The notes below the pieces were generated by a model. The model was not told where the DNA came from. It worked only from the letters and a program-made list of their open reading frames with translations, and did not search any database. From a virus: 64,000 nucleotides of DNA. Location of the stretch: positions 1 through 64,000 of the IMG/VR virus record IMGVR_UViG_3300042564_004221. One strand, given 5' to 3'. Each line of letters starts with the position of its first letter. The stretch's first letter is position 1. Positions 44,668 to 54,151 of the stretch are shown here, piece after piece. The translations under genes were made by a program, and so were the position numbers.

Positions 44668-46339
44668 CTATTAAAGGTTTTACAGGGTAACTAACTCCAA
44701 GTAATGCAGAGTTATAGTTTATTCCTTCAGGGATTAATCTAAATTGAACTTCCTTAAATGGGTATTGAGCCCTATTAAGAAATGGATAATCTACACCCCT
44801 GTCCAAATTATCAATAAACCCATAACTGTATATATCTCTCCATCTGAATTGTTGGTCAGAATTTGAGAAATAAGAGTAAGCAGGTACATTATCCACAAAT
44901 TGAATATCTCCTGTCTCAATGTAGTCAGAGAATACTCTAACTGTCATTGATGTGTGGGGCTCATAATAAAAACCAGGTGCGTTCGTATCTGAAGTTGAAG
45001 TTGTTTGGAAAATATCTTGATTATATTTTATCTTTTGATAATAAGGTGCCACAACTCTTTCTGTTTGGTCGTAGTCATTCCACTCACAAAAATCACCGTC
45101 AATAGTATCACCCGACATTAGATTTTGGTTATAATAAAATGTTTTGGAAGACAATGTATATGCCGATGTTTTGATATTTGTATTTGATTTTAAATTAGTA
45201 CCATCCCACCAATAATTTGCAGTACTAGTTAAATTAAACTCCCAACCTTGTTTTAACCCAATACCATTGTTTGGTTTGTTGAAGTATCCTGTATAACCCT
45301 TATTGATTATGGTTAAAAACAATTCGCTAACAGGTCTTTTTTGGTTATCAATTACATCATTAAGATTTAAATCATAATTCACCGTAATGTTATAAGAATT
45401 ACTACTTGTTTTTTGAGAAACTCTTGAAACTCTGTTGGGTGTAATTGAACTAAATTCAAATTGTCTTTCTTCAGGAAATACATTTTTTTCAAACGCATTT
45501 TTTGTCATAATACAATCTTCAAGATTTGTTATAATCTTATGTTCTCTGACGTAGTATTTTGACGTAGTTTCTAAAATATTATCAGGATTGGTAACTCTTT
45601 TGAAAGTACCTGTCACATTATTTGCAAAAGTTGCCCCAGAATAACCAACATTAAAAAGGTTAAAAATATAGACATCACTACCAAAATTATCATTACCTAA
45701 TGAATAAACTTGGAATAACTTAATATTGTTATAATTAATCGACAATTCGACATATTCTCCCACAGATAAACCGTGTGGTGATATACATTGGAAACTTATA
45801 ACATTGTTTCCGTTTTGAACATTATTTTTAATGTAAAATGGAATTCCTTGATTTGCATACCAAGTTAAACTTGTACCATTTAATGTATATGATAATTGTT
45901 TATCGTAATTGTTTTTATGAGGATAACTAACGTAATAAGTCCAATTGTATGTGTAAGCGCTTTTGGCTCGATAAGTAATGTGTTGGTCACTTACATCGGG
46001 TCTATAAAAATCAAATTCATAGTATTGTGGAAACCCTTTCCATATCTTATTATCCATTGACGCTATTTGGTCTGCATAATATAACGTGTTTACAAATGGA
46101 GTATAATTAGTAGTTCCAGTATAGGTATTGGCATAAAAATAATTAACCTTAAATGTTGGTCTAAAAATGTTGTTTAACTGTCTTTCATCATCGTAGATTT
46201 GAGCTAAACTAATACTTTGACTTCTATCATATTCGGTAATTTGTTGACTTTGTTGTTCTAAAGACAATGAAATTTCTTGGTCAACCGCTGGTGCTGACTT
46301 ATACTCTAAACCACTTGGTATAATTGTATATTTATTCAC
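44654..46339 (-). CDS. Probable baseplate wedge-region protein (561 aa)
   Basis: This is a Tyr- and Asn-rich beta protein. It starts MNKYTIIPSGLEYKSAPAVD and has long stretches of alternating polar and aromatic residues with few charges, as is common in virion proteins. I do not recognise the family. It sits second after gp6 (the place of gp8 in T4), and overlaps both neighbours by 8 and 14 bases. A role in the baseplate wedge is inferred from position only. Confidence 0.5.
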   Translation of the reverse strand: MNKYTIIPSGLEYKSAPAVDQEISLSLEQQSQQITEYDRSQSISLAQIYDDERQLNNIFRPTFKVNYFYANTYTGTTNYTPFVNTLYYADQIASMDNKIWKGFPQYYEFDFYRPDVSDQHITYRAKSAYTYNWTYYVSYPHKNNYDKQLSYTLNGTSLTWYANQGIPFYIKNNVQNGNNVISFQCISPHGLSVGEYVELSINYNNIKLFQVYSLGNDNFGSDVYIFNLFNVGYSGATFANNVTGTFKRVTNPDNILETTSKYYVREHKIITNLEDCIMTKNAFEKNVFPEERQFEFSSITPNRVSRVSQKTSSNSYNITVNYDLNLNDVIDNQKRPVSELFLTIINKGYTGYFNKPNNGIGLKQGWEFNLTSTANYWWDGTNLKSNTNIKTSAYTLSSKTFYYNQNLMSGDTIDGDFCEWNDYDQTERVVAPYYQKIKYNQDIFQTTSTSDTNAPGFYYEPHTSMTVRVFSDYIETGDIQFVDNVPAYSYFSNSDQQFRWRDIYSYGFIDNLDRGVDYPFLNRAQYPFKEVQFRLIPEGINYNSALLGVSYPVKPLIDGCE

Positions 46340-49300
46340 TTATTGAGTATTTTGTTTTGAATTTATCTAACGCACTTTCACCTTTCATAATACCAAAATA
46401 AAATTGGAATGGAGCTCCAACAATAAATTTAGCAGATTTTGTACCTGTTGCACTATACTTACCTGTTACAGGGTCAACACTAAAGATATACCCTCTTTTA
46501 TTTAAATCATCTTTATCGGGACTTGTACTTAAGTTTTCACTTATAAAATAACTTGGTGTTGCTCCAGGTATTTCAGTTCTATCCAATGACTGGTATTTTT
46601 TACCCTGAACAATATCCGCTTCCTCTGTTGCCCAACTATTATATTGACTACCAAATATTGTATTATTAGTAACACCAGTATTTAACCCCCATTGATAGAA
46701 CGGCACAACTTGTGATTTAATACCATATGGATACGGGTAGTATCCAACATCATTATTACCTCTAAAATTAATTCTTCCTGGTGTTAAAAAATCTTTAGTT
46801 TGTAAATTTTGTGTTGTTGATGAGAACCACACAGCCATAACAGGGTTATCTGCGGTACCTAAAATACTTGTTGGGGGTGATGAGTCATAATATTCGGGTG
46901 AGAAATTAATATTCCCAATTTCACTATTAATTGACAATAACTGAGCAAAATCACCATCGACTCTTCTAAGAGCAAAATCACTTTTACGTCCAGGTCTTGA
47001 GAATAATTGGTTAACTGAGTTATCACCTACCGATAAAATCTGTGCAAGAAAACTTTCATCCGTTATTCTTGATATTACAAATAGGTTTACAAGGTCTGAA
47101 GTATCTCCATAACTTGTAGAATCAATGTCAGGGATAATATATGCTCTTGTTGAGGGGTCAAATGAAAGTTCCGAATAAAAACTATCTTTATATCCTAAAT
47201 TTGCAATTGTGGTGGGGAACATTAAATTAACCTTGTTAACTGATGTTGGTTCATTTGTTCTTCTACCAACAAATTTACTATCAGACATACGATATGGACT
47301 ACTTCTGTAATAAAAATTAGTTGTCTTATCATCAAAATAGGATAAGTGATTGCAGAATATTGGTGTTTTTGGTTTGTTTTGTTTATCATAAAAAGTGTCA
47401 ACCTGTAATGGAAACATATATAGGGAACCATTAACCCAATTATTTGTAAATGTTTGAGATAATACTCCTCTACATAAAGCATAAAAGAATCTAAATCTAT
47501 AACTCCATTCTAAAAAGTTTTTTAAGTCCTTACCTAAATCTAATAGTGGTTTGTTCACAAACACATAACAACCTAATTCAATGTTATCGGAATCCGAACA
47601 TCCAGGTTTAATCCCAAAATCTTTTCCAAACCCAGTGTAACATTTTAATCCAACCATTTTTTCACAACTAAAACTTTCTAACACAGTTTCTGCGTTTGGT
47701 AAACCCTCAAGTTCTGCGGTAACAATAGAAGCCCCTGTACTGGCACCGTTAACCGATACATTAGTACCATCCTCACTTAATAGATAAGTTTGAAATCCAA
47801 GATTTTGTTGTAGTAACGGTTGAGAAGCGGAACCGTCTTGGAAATAATCTGATGATGGTAATCTATCAGTCCTCATAACATTAAGAGTTTTAGTACTAAT
47901 AGTCATACCCGTTTTAGTTGGTAATGAGGGCGTGTAAGAATAATCAGTTGGGAAAATATCAGAATAGTAGCTTGAACTTCCGTCCCTATTTTTTGGTGCA
48001 AGGTCAAAATTAATATAAACACCGTTCCCTGATAAATCTTCAGATGAGTCATAGTAAGCATTTCCCGTTCCTTGAGCCGCTTGGTTAGCTCCTTGTGATA
48101 CTAAACATTTAACCCCGCCAAGAGTAGTTGTAGTAAAATATGTTGAGCTAGGAAGATTACCATCCAAAACACCATAATACCTAACAGCGTTGGTTGAAAA
48201 TGCGGAAAATTGTAATCCAGGAATTTGAGAATTATTAATACCCGCCTCAAAAAAGTGAGATGGTGTGAATATAGCACTTTGACCTGATTGGAAGTTTTGT
48301 ACAGATATACCACCAGATGGTACAATTTGAATTGGTGTATTAATCCTTGTTGATGCCGTAAAAGTAACATCACTATTAGTTGTAAATCCAAATAACGCTC
48401 CAACGCCGTATTCATTATTATATAATGGTGAATATGGGTCTACACCTCTTTGTAATATTGTTACATATTGATTGTCAAAATTTTCAAAACAATTTTTATA
48501 AGGCACTGAGTTTGATAACGTTTTGGTAACAGATAATAATGTTTCTTTATAATTTAAAGTAACCAAAATATTACCATCTAATATACTTGGGAATGTCTCA
48601 GTGCCTGGACTTGGATTAGTAAGATTAAAATATTCTGTTATGGTAAGTGCCGTTAATACTTGGAAATACTCGATATCTAAAGGATATTTATACCTTTGGC
48701 ATGTTGGGCCAAGATTGGTTACAGTATACACTGCGGTTCCTCCTGTGGTTGATATGTCAATACAATCATTATCAACTATTGTATGTGAACCTGTAGTAAT
48801 ATATGTTAATGTTTTTGTTTCACCAAAACAAGTATTGTAAGTTGTCGTACCAGTACTTATAATATTTATGGTTAAACTAGCAACACATTGAGATTCTCCA
48901 TCTCCAACTGAACCACCATTTAACCTATATGATTGTGTTAGTTGAGTATGTTGTCCATTAGATATTGATGTACTAGCGCCGCTCACTGTAATTGTACCTC
49001 CTGTTGGTAACAGTGCTTTTCCTTGTATCCCCCTAACCACTCCTGCAAATTTAGTTTCACCTGTCCATAGATAATTAACATCCTGACTAAGTGTAGGACT
49101 AACAAATGTTAATAATTGACCTGCCTCATATTTTTCACTATAAACAACTGTTAAGGTATTATCTGTATGTTTTTTACCAATATTAGAAGAGTAATCAAAA
49201 GTAACATCAATCTGATTAACCCCATCAAAATATTTTTTACGAGTGTTAAATACGTTAATTCTTTCACTTAAAGTTAACCCTGAAGTATAAGCCCATATGC

Positions 49301-51461
49301 GTCTAAAAGAACCATCTGCACTATATATCTTAGATTTTGTAGATTTAAAAGTACTCCTATTATTTATTGGATTATTTCTACTTCCTACCGCCTCACTAAC
49401 TGCGGTTGTTGCAACAGTTTTACTATCTCTATTCTCTTCTTCTTTATCTGCACCTGTTTTATTAAAGTCACCACCAAAATTAAAAGTATCAAATAATTTT
49501 TGAGAATACTTACCACTATCACTAAATTGAGTTATTGTAGAACTTGCTGGTGATGAAATACCATCTTCAACCGTCTCTTCAGGTGTACATTCACAAGCTT
49601 GACAATCAGGATAAGTCATCATAGATAATTTAAATCTTCCAAATTTTTGTTTCACTATTTTCTTAAAATTAAGAATTAATAATGTTGCTCCAGTCCCGTA
49701 TAATAAAGTTTGTGCAATAAAACCCGCAATCATACCTGCGGTCGCACCAAAAACTGCGGTACCTGCAATCGCACCTGCTGTTAAATATCCATAATTAACT
49801 GCGTTATATGTAAAATTTAAAATTAAATATGCTAAAATTAATACCGCAAAATTATTCCATAAAAACACAAGAAAATGATATGCTATTAACAATATTGGTC
49901 CAACTATTGACAGTATTTGAAATACAATTGAAAATAAAAAGAAGATAAAATCAAAATTTCTAAATCCTTCGTTTACAGGAAATTTATTAATTGTTGAATC
50001 ACAATCTTGACTGTCAATTTCTTTAATACCTACAAATCTACCTCTAGCACCTTTTTTATATTCATCAATTAATAATGATGGAGTATATACTTTATTAAAA
50101 TCAAACTGATAAAAAGTATCATCACAGTTAATTACTTCATTTAATCTATTATAATATTCATTTCCAGATGTTTTACTAAATCCGTCTGTATATCCACTCC
50201 AAGCCAATCCAAAATAATACGAACTTGATAATTGGTTCTTAGCGGTTGCATTCCCTTTCAATGGGTCATCTGAAGAATTTGCCCAACCATATTCTTTAAC
50301 ATTTGGTAATAGATAATAAGGTCGTCTTGTTTGCTGAGTTAAGGTTGCAGGTTGTTGCCATTTAACCTTAAATCTATACTTGGACTTAGTTGGGATACCA
50401 ATAGTTGGGTCATAAGAAATTACTCTGTCACCAAATTCATTTGTTATATAATAATCCAAATTCATTGGTAGTTCGGTTAACCATGTACCTGAACCATCAA
50501 TAATATTACCCGACTGTTCTAATTGATATTGTTCTAACACTGGATTACCTTCATCATCTTGGTAGATTGTTTGTCGTATTGCTAATATTTGCCCAGGTCC
50601 TGTTGTTAATTGACATAGGTTACCCATATTATCACGAGGTTTACAACCCCTCCTTACTCTAAAGGAATCTTCAGTTGAATATATTGAACCCATGAAAGTT
50701 GCCGTAGGTTGTATATCAACATTTGCACTATCTCTTAAATCAAAATCAACACGATTGATGGCAATATCACATAATTCAGGGTCACCCCAAAGCGGAGAAA
50801 CTTCTAAATTCTTAACAACATTAATAATCTGTGGTAACGAATTCAAATCATTAGAACTTCTAAATCTATTTCCTGCAACTTGAGTTTCTGTTGCAAGTCC
50901 CATTCTAATTAAATCTTGTGGAGTTAATGAAAACTCACCAATATCTGATAAGTCAACATCCATAACTAAAGTGTGGTCACCTTGTGGTACCCCCATTATC
51001 ATATAGTCACCACTATCGTTTGTCTTTACAGTAAACTTATAGTATTTGTCGTATATTTCTACTGCGGTCGCTCCTGTTAGATTGTCTAATCTTGTTGGTA
51101 ATGTGCCTGTTGCCGCGTGAGCTGAATATGATTGTTCGTAAGGAAGTAAATTATATCTAAACCCATCTTCATTTTTATCATTTGGTGATTTGTATGGATA
51201 GATACTTGAAATTATTGGGTTTGATTCATCAATAGAACTTATTGGTATGAAGATTGAAACTCTTGCATTTGGTAATCCAAATCCGTTGTTTGCTGTAACT
51301 CTTCCTACAACCACACCATACTGTGCACAACTTTTAATATACACATCCTCTTGTTGAATCTTTAATGATAAAATCTCTAAAAATTCATACTCTTGGTCTA
51401 GTTGGATATTAATGGTTTTATTAATACCTAATTCTGTTCTTATTCTATACGATTGACCCAT
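46332..51461 (-). CDS. 1709-aa baseplate-region protein with internal hydrophobic helices
   Basis: The protein follows gp6 directly, where T4 has the 1032-residue gp7. Residues about 45-175 look like a carboxypeptidase-regulatory-like beta domain (GVVVGRVTANNGFGLPNARV, then SGDYMIMGVPQGDHTL). Residues about 498-605 are strikingly hydrophobic, with three or four likely membrane helices (FFLFSIVFQILSIVGPILLI, LILAYLILNFTYNAVNYGYL and a Gly/Ala-rich AGAIAGTAVFGATAGMIAGF), followed by basic residues and a CQAC. The rest is beta-rich with many Thr and Ser. A protein that inserts in the host membrane at DNA entry, or a fused tape-measure-like segment, would fit. A TATTTATA motif lies 15 bases upstream. 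Confidence 0.55.
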   Translation of the reverse strand: MGQSYRIRTELGINKTINIQLDQEYEFLEILSLKIQQEDVYIKSCAQYGVVVGRVTANNGFGLPNARVSIFIPISSIDESNPIISSIYPYKSPNDKNEDGFRYNLLPYEQSYSAHAATGTLPTRLDNLTGATAVEIYDKYYKFTVKTNDSGDYMIMGVPQGDHTLVMDVDLSDIGEFSLTPQDLIRMGLATETQVAGNRFRSSNDLNSLPQIINVVKNLEVSPLWGDPELCDIAINRVDFDLRDSANVDIQPTATFMGSIYSTEDSFRVRRGCKPRDNMGNLCQLTTGPGQILAIRQTIYQDDEGNPVLEQYQLEQSGNIIDGSGTWLTELPMNLDYYITNEFGDRVISYDPTIGIPTKSKYRFKVKWQQPATLTQQTRRPYYLLPNVKEYGWANSSDDPLKGNATAKNQLSSSYYFGLAWSGYTDGFSKTSGNEYYNRLNEVINCDDTFYQFDFNKVYTPSLLIDEYKKGARGRFVGIKEIDSQDCDSTINKFPVNEGFRNFDFIFFLFSIVFQILSIVGPILLIAYHFLVFLWNNFAVLILAYLILNFTYNAVNYGYLTAGAIAGTAVFGATAGMIAGFIAQTLLYGTGATLLILNFKKIVKQKFGRFKLSMMTYPDCQACECTPEETVEDGISSPASSTITQFSDSGKYSQKLFDTFNFGGDFNKTGADKEEENRDSKTVATTAVSEAVGSRNNPINNRSTFKSTKSKIYSADGSFRRIWAYTSGLTLSERINVFNTRKKYFDGVNQIDVTFDYSSNIGKKHTDNTLTVVYSEKYEAGQLLTFVSPTLSQDVNYLWTGETKFAGVVRGIQGKALLPTGGTITVSGASTSISNGQHTQLTQSYRLNGGSVGDGESQCVASLTINIISTGTTTYNTCFGETKTLTYITTGSHTIVDNDCIDISTTGGTAVYTVTNLGPTCQRYKYPLDIEYFQVLTALTITEYFNLTNPSPGTETFPSILDGNILVTLNYKETLLSVTKTLSNSVPYKNCFENFDNQYVTILQRGVDPYSPLYNNEYGVGALFGFTTNSDVTFTASTRINTPIQIVPSGGISVQNFQSGQSAIFTPSHFFEAGINNSQIPGLQFSAFSTNAVRYYGVLDGNLPSSTYFTTTTLGGVKCLVSQGANQAAQGTGNAYYDSSEDLSGNGVYINFDLAPKNRDGSSSYYSDIFPTDYSYTPSLPTKTGMTISTKTLNVMRTDRLPSSDYFQDGSASQPLLQQNLGFQTYLLSEDGTNVSVNGASTGASIVTAELEGLPNAETVLESFSCEKMVGLKCYTGFGKDFGIKPGCSDSDNIELGCYVFVNKPLLDLGKDLKNFLEWSYRFRFFYALCRGVLSQTFTNNWVNGSLYMFPLQVDTFYDKQNKPKTPIFCNHLSYFDDKTTNFYYRSSPYRMSDSKFVGRRTNEPTSVNKVNLMFPTTIANLGYKDSFYSELSFDPSTRAYIIPDIDSTSYGDTSDLVNLFVISRITDESFLAQILSVGDNSVNQLFSRPGRKSDFALRRVDGDFAQLLSINSEIGNINFSPEYYDSSPPTSILGTADNPVMAVWFSSTTQNLQTKDFLTPGRINFRGNNDVGYYPYPYGIKSQVVPFYQWGLNTGVTNNTIFGSQYNSWATEEADIVQGKKYQSLDRTEIPGATPSYFISENLSTSPDKDDLNKRGYIFSVDPVTGKYSATGTKSAKFIVGAPFQFYFGIMKGESALDKFKTKYSISE

Positions 51462-51476
51462 CAGTTTCCTTTAGTT

Positions 51477-51484
51477 TATAAATA
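51477..51484 (-). promoter_or_regulatory. TATTTATA motif before the 1709-aa gene
   Basis: TATTTATA on the minus strand, 15 bases before the ATG at 51461. It is in a 91-base intergenic stretch that also has a weak inverted repeat (TGTGGA ... TCCACA) just upstream. Confidence 0.4.
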
Positions 51485-51552
51485 GTTTATGTGGAATTTT
51501 TAAAGTATCCACACCATTAAATAATAACCTAAAGAAAAATAAAATAAACTTG

Positions 51553-53391
51553 TTATGAAAAAGTAATAGATTGGAAATTCTTAACCGAAACTCTGATATC
51601 CTTATTTGGGTATCTAATCTGATAAACTTGCGATGGTTGAGCAAAGATGGTATCATCAACAGGTCCAATTAATTTTGTTTCAGGGTTTGAATATGTCATC
51701 GATGTTTCTGCAGACGAATATTGTCCACCAACTTCATTAAACGTATCAATATTAGACACCGTTAACACACCATTTGTATTTTGTATTAAACTTCTAATTT
51801 CAGATAGATAAACATTTTGTCCTAATTGTCTTGTTTGAGGATTCAAGTATGCAGATACTTTATCAACAACACTTGAGATTACTTGTCCTGAATTCTGAGC
51901 AGAATCTAATACAATTGAAATGTCCATACTTAAGTCAATAACTTCAGCACTGAAGATTGAAATATAATCATTCATCATTCTATAGTTAGACAAATAATTT
52001 GCAATGTTCTGTTTTAACGTGTTTGAAACTATGTTAGTTAATTTACCTGAAGTATCATAAGATAATATTTGAATTAGAATTTTGTTGTCATTTTCAGTGA
52101 TTGAAACTTTAGCAGGTGCTCCAAACTGAGCTGGCATGTTTCTAATTAATGATTCATAATCCTGAACAGTAACCGCTCTTTTTTGTGCTGCAAAGTTGAA
52201 TGAAACATAGTTTCTAATTTCTTCTAAGGAAGGAATACCCGCACCACCAACCGCAGCGGTTACGTTAACACATCTTAATGAATTAACAACCGCAGAGTTT
52301 GTTGTCTCTGATGGTCCATTAACAAAGAATGAAACAGTACCAAGGGAATTAATTACATTTGTTCCTAAGTTTGTTGCCAAACCACCACCAACTCTATATT
52401 GGATAAAGAGTGTTGAGTTTGGAGTTAATGTTGAACCTAATGAAAGGTTATTTGAATATTTTTGTAAATCTAATGTAGTACCTAAAGTTGTGAATTGATT
52501 TAATTGGTCTTGAGCGGTATTTGTACCTCCACCGAATGTCATCTTCTTAAATCCTTCAGGTGTATATTCAGTTATAAATCTAGTTTGTGTTTGAATGTAT
52601 TTACCAACTTTAATACCAGGTTGGTCCGAAACTTTAGTTGGGTCTTCAATAAAAACTCTGTCCTCTGCCAATGCATCAACCTCATACCATTTATTGTCTA
52701 ACCCTAAAAATTCAGAAACTGATGGAGTGTTTGTATAATTCGTACCATTCTTTAATAAGACACTTGTAATACCTAAAACATTTTTTTCAGGTAAAAATAA
52801 CTCAAAGAAAGGTTTAACATCGTTAGCATTAATTACTTTTTTGAAAACTTTGGTAATACCATTAACAACAAGTTCTCGTTTTGTAATAGTATAATTAATT
52901 AATATGTTATTCGCATTAAAATTTGGAATCTTTAGTCTATTTGGGAATCCTTGAGAATTGTATGGTGAGGCAAAATCAATGTCATATACATTCTCAAATA
53001 CGATACCAGCTCCGACAACTTGTGAACCTCTCGATAAGGTACCAAGATATCTTTCATCTTCTTTATCACCAAACGCAGGAACTGTAATTGAAAAATCAAC
53101 TAAAGATACTGATGGTCTTTGACCTGGTAACTTTAATCCATAAGTTCTGGCTATATTATATATTGATGACCTTTGTTGTGCATATTGTAATACAGTTTCC
53201 TGAATACTTCTATCAATATTGTAGTGTAGATTATCCGCAACCGCAGCATTTAAATCAAGGAATACCGAGAATACTGAAGCATCATTAAAATCTTGAATTA
53301 ACTCAGGATAATAAGTTTTGGCGTAGTTTAAGAGTTCAGTTCTTATTGACTGATAATCTCTGGTTGTATATGATATTCTATTATTTGCCAT
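51553..53391 (-). CDS. 6: Baseplate wedge protein, gp6-like (baseplate J family)
   Basis: The 612-residue product is close in size to T4 gp6 (660). The N-terminus (ISYTTRDYQSIRTELLNYAK, then DFNDASVFSVFLDLNAAVAD and NLHYNIDRSIQETVL) is the characteristic start of gp6/gpJ-type wedge proteins. The C-terminal half has the AVTVQDYESLIRNMPAQFGA motif and later YLSEIRSLIQNTNGVLTVSN. gp6 forms the ring that joins wedges in the baseplate and drives its change on infection. It is followed by a 91-base gap and preceded by gp25, as in many contractile-tail gene orders. Confidence 0.85.
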   Translation of the reverse strand: MANNRISYTTRDYQSIRTELLNYAKTYYPELIQDFNDASVFSVFLDLNAAVADNLHYNIDRSIQETVLQYAQQRSSIYNIARTYGLKLPGQRPSVSLVDFSITVPAFGDKEDERYLGTLSRGSQVVGAGIVFENVYDIDFASPYNSQGFPNRLKIPNFNANNILINYTITKRELVVNGITKVFKKVINANDVKPFFELFLPEKNVLGITSVLLKNGTNYTNTPSVSEFLGLDNKWYEVDALAEDRVFIEDPTKVSDQPGIKVGKYIQTQTRFITEYTPEGFKKMTFGGGTNTAQDQLNQFTTLGTTLDLQKYSNNLSLGSTLTPNSTLFIQYRVGGGLATNLGTNVINSLGTVSFFVNGPSETTNSAVVNSLRCVNVTAAVGGAGIPSLEEIRNYVSFNFAAQKRAVTVQDYESLIRNMPAQFGAPAKVSITENDNKILIQILSYDTSGKLTNIVSNTLKQNIANYLSNYRMMNDYISIFSAEVIDLSMDISIVLDSAQNSGQVISSVVDKVSAYLNPQTRQLGQNVYLSEIRSLIQNTNGVLTVSNIDTFNEVGGQYSSAETSMTYSNPETKLIGPVDDTIFAQPSQVYQIRYPNKDIRVSVKNFQSITFS

Positions 53392-53396
53392 TTATA

Positions 53397-53873
53397 TTAA
53401 ATATTAATAATTATAAAATCACTTTGACCAAAGGTTGAACCATTGGTTGAGTAATCTAATCTTATTTTTGCTGTGTATTCGGAGGTTCCTTTACCAGGAA
53501 ATCTATAAATTGAAGATTGGTTTGTTCCCGCAGTATTTTGTCCTGTTGCTATATCCGCCTCTTCTTGTGGGTCTGCAGGAGTTATACTCAAACTATTAAC
53601 TAACAAGTTTGGCATAAAGTTCTCAATAGCATCTCTAATGTCAGATTCAATTGCATTAAAAGTTAATCCGTCAAAAGGTTCAAAAAGGAATTCGTATAAT
53701 CTTGTACCAAATTGTGGTAAAAAATATCTCGAACCTTTTCTTGTTAATAACAAATGAATTAAATCCGCTTTAATTTCTTGAGCTTGAAATTCTGTTAATT
53801 CTAAGTAATCCCCTCTTCTTGAATCTCTGAAGGGAAAATTAATACCGTATGTAGTTCCATTAGCCATTACCAA
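53397..53873 (-). CDS. 25: Baseplate wedge protein, gp25-like
   Basis: The 158-residue product matches the GPW/gp25 family: FPFRDSRRGDYLELTEFQAQ, IKADLIHLLLTRKGSRYFLP, QFGTRLYEFLFEPFD, then DAIENFMPNLLVNSLSI. gp25 bridges the baseplate wedge and the sheath and is found in all contractile systems. It is slightly longer than T4 gp25 (132) because of a loop near residue 110. The first ATG (53873) overlaps the DUF5522 gene; the second (53867, MANGTTYG) is as likely. It sits 5 bases upstream of gp6. Confidence 0.9.
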   Translation of the reverse strand: MVMANGTTYGINFPFRDSRRGDYLELTEFQAQEIKADLIHLLLTRKGSRYFLPQFGTRLYEFLFEPFDGLTFNAIESDIRDAIENFMPNLLVNSLSITPADPQEEADIATGQNTAGTNQSSIYRFPGKGTSEYTAKIRLDYSTNGSTFGQSDFIIINI

Positions 53874-54081
53874 TAAATATAGTAGTATTTCCTTTTATGT
53901 GAACTGGAGTATATGGACAATTTTTACATCCATTCCCGCAACAACTACCTCTCTTAATATGGTATGACTCAGTCATAACTACTTTACCATCTTCAAAATA
54001 AAAATCAGTTGGTTCATGATTACTTGCCATAATTTTTTTAACACGTTCTTGGTTAATCCAATCTTCAGTATTTTTTATCAT
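53860..54081 (-). CDS. DUF5522 family protein (73 aa)
   Basis: The product contains FYFEDGKVVMTESYHIKRGS followed by CCGNGCKNCPY, which is the hallmark of DUF5522, a small family common in Bacteroidota and also found in eukaryotes. The Cys cluster (C-C-x3-C-x2-C-P) probably binds a metal or an Fe-S centre. The function is unknown. The first 18 residues are an extra helical start, and the core family begins near MASNHEPTDFYF. It is an unusual gene for a phage and hints at host origin. It starts after the RNR terminator and just before gp25. Confidence 0.65.
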   Translation of the reverse strand: MIKNTEDWINQERVKKIMASNHEPTDFYFEDGKVVMTESYHIKRGSCCGNGCKNCPYTPVHIKGNTTIFIGNG

Positions 54082-54088
54082 AGTATTA

Positions 54089-54096
54089 TATAAATA
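54089..54096 (-). promoter_or_regulatory. TATTTATA motif before the DUF5522-gp25-gp6 unit
   Basis: TATTTATA on the minus strand, 7 bases before the ATG at 54081 and directly after the T-run of the terminator at 54097-54126. This is the expected place for a promoter starting the structural unit. Confidence 0.4.
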
Positions 54097-54126
54097 AAAA
54101 AGGAATATGTGTTTTTTACATATTCC
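54097..54126 (-). terminator. Rho-independent terminator after the ribonucleotide reductase gene
   Basis: On the minus strand: GGAATATGT, a 7-base loop, ACATATTCC (a perfect 9-bp stem), then TTTTTT. It is placed 25 bases after the stop of the reductase gene and before the DUF5522 gene, separating the replication/nucleotide block from the baseplate block. Confidence 0.85.
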
Positions 54127-54151
54127 CTTAATTATTAAGATTTATTTTTAA

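Noticed and set aside
51485-51552. Weak inverted repeat (TGTGGA/TCCACA) after the gp6 gene as a terminator
   Set aside because: The stem is only six or seven bases with a large loop and has no T-run, so a terminator is not supported.
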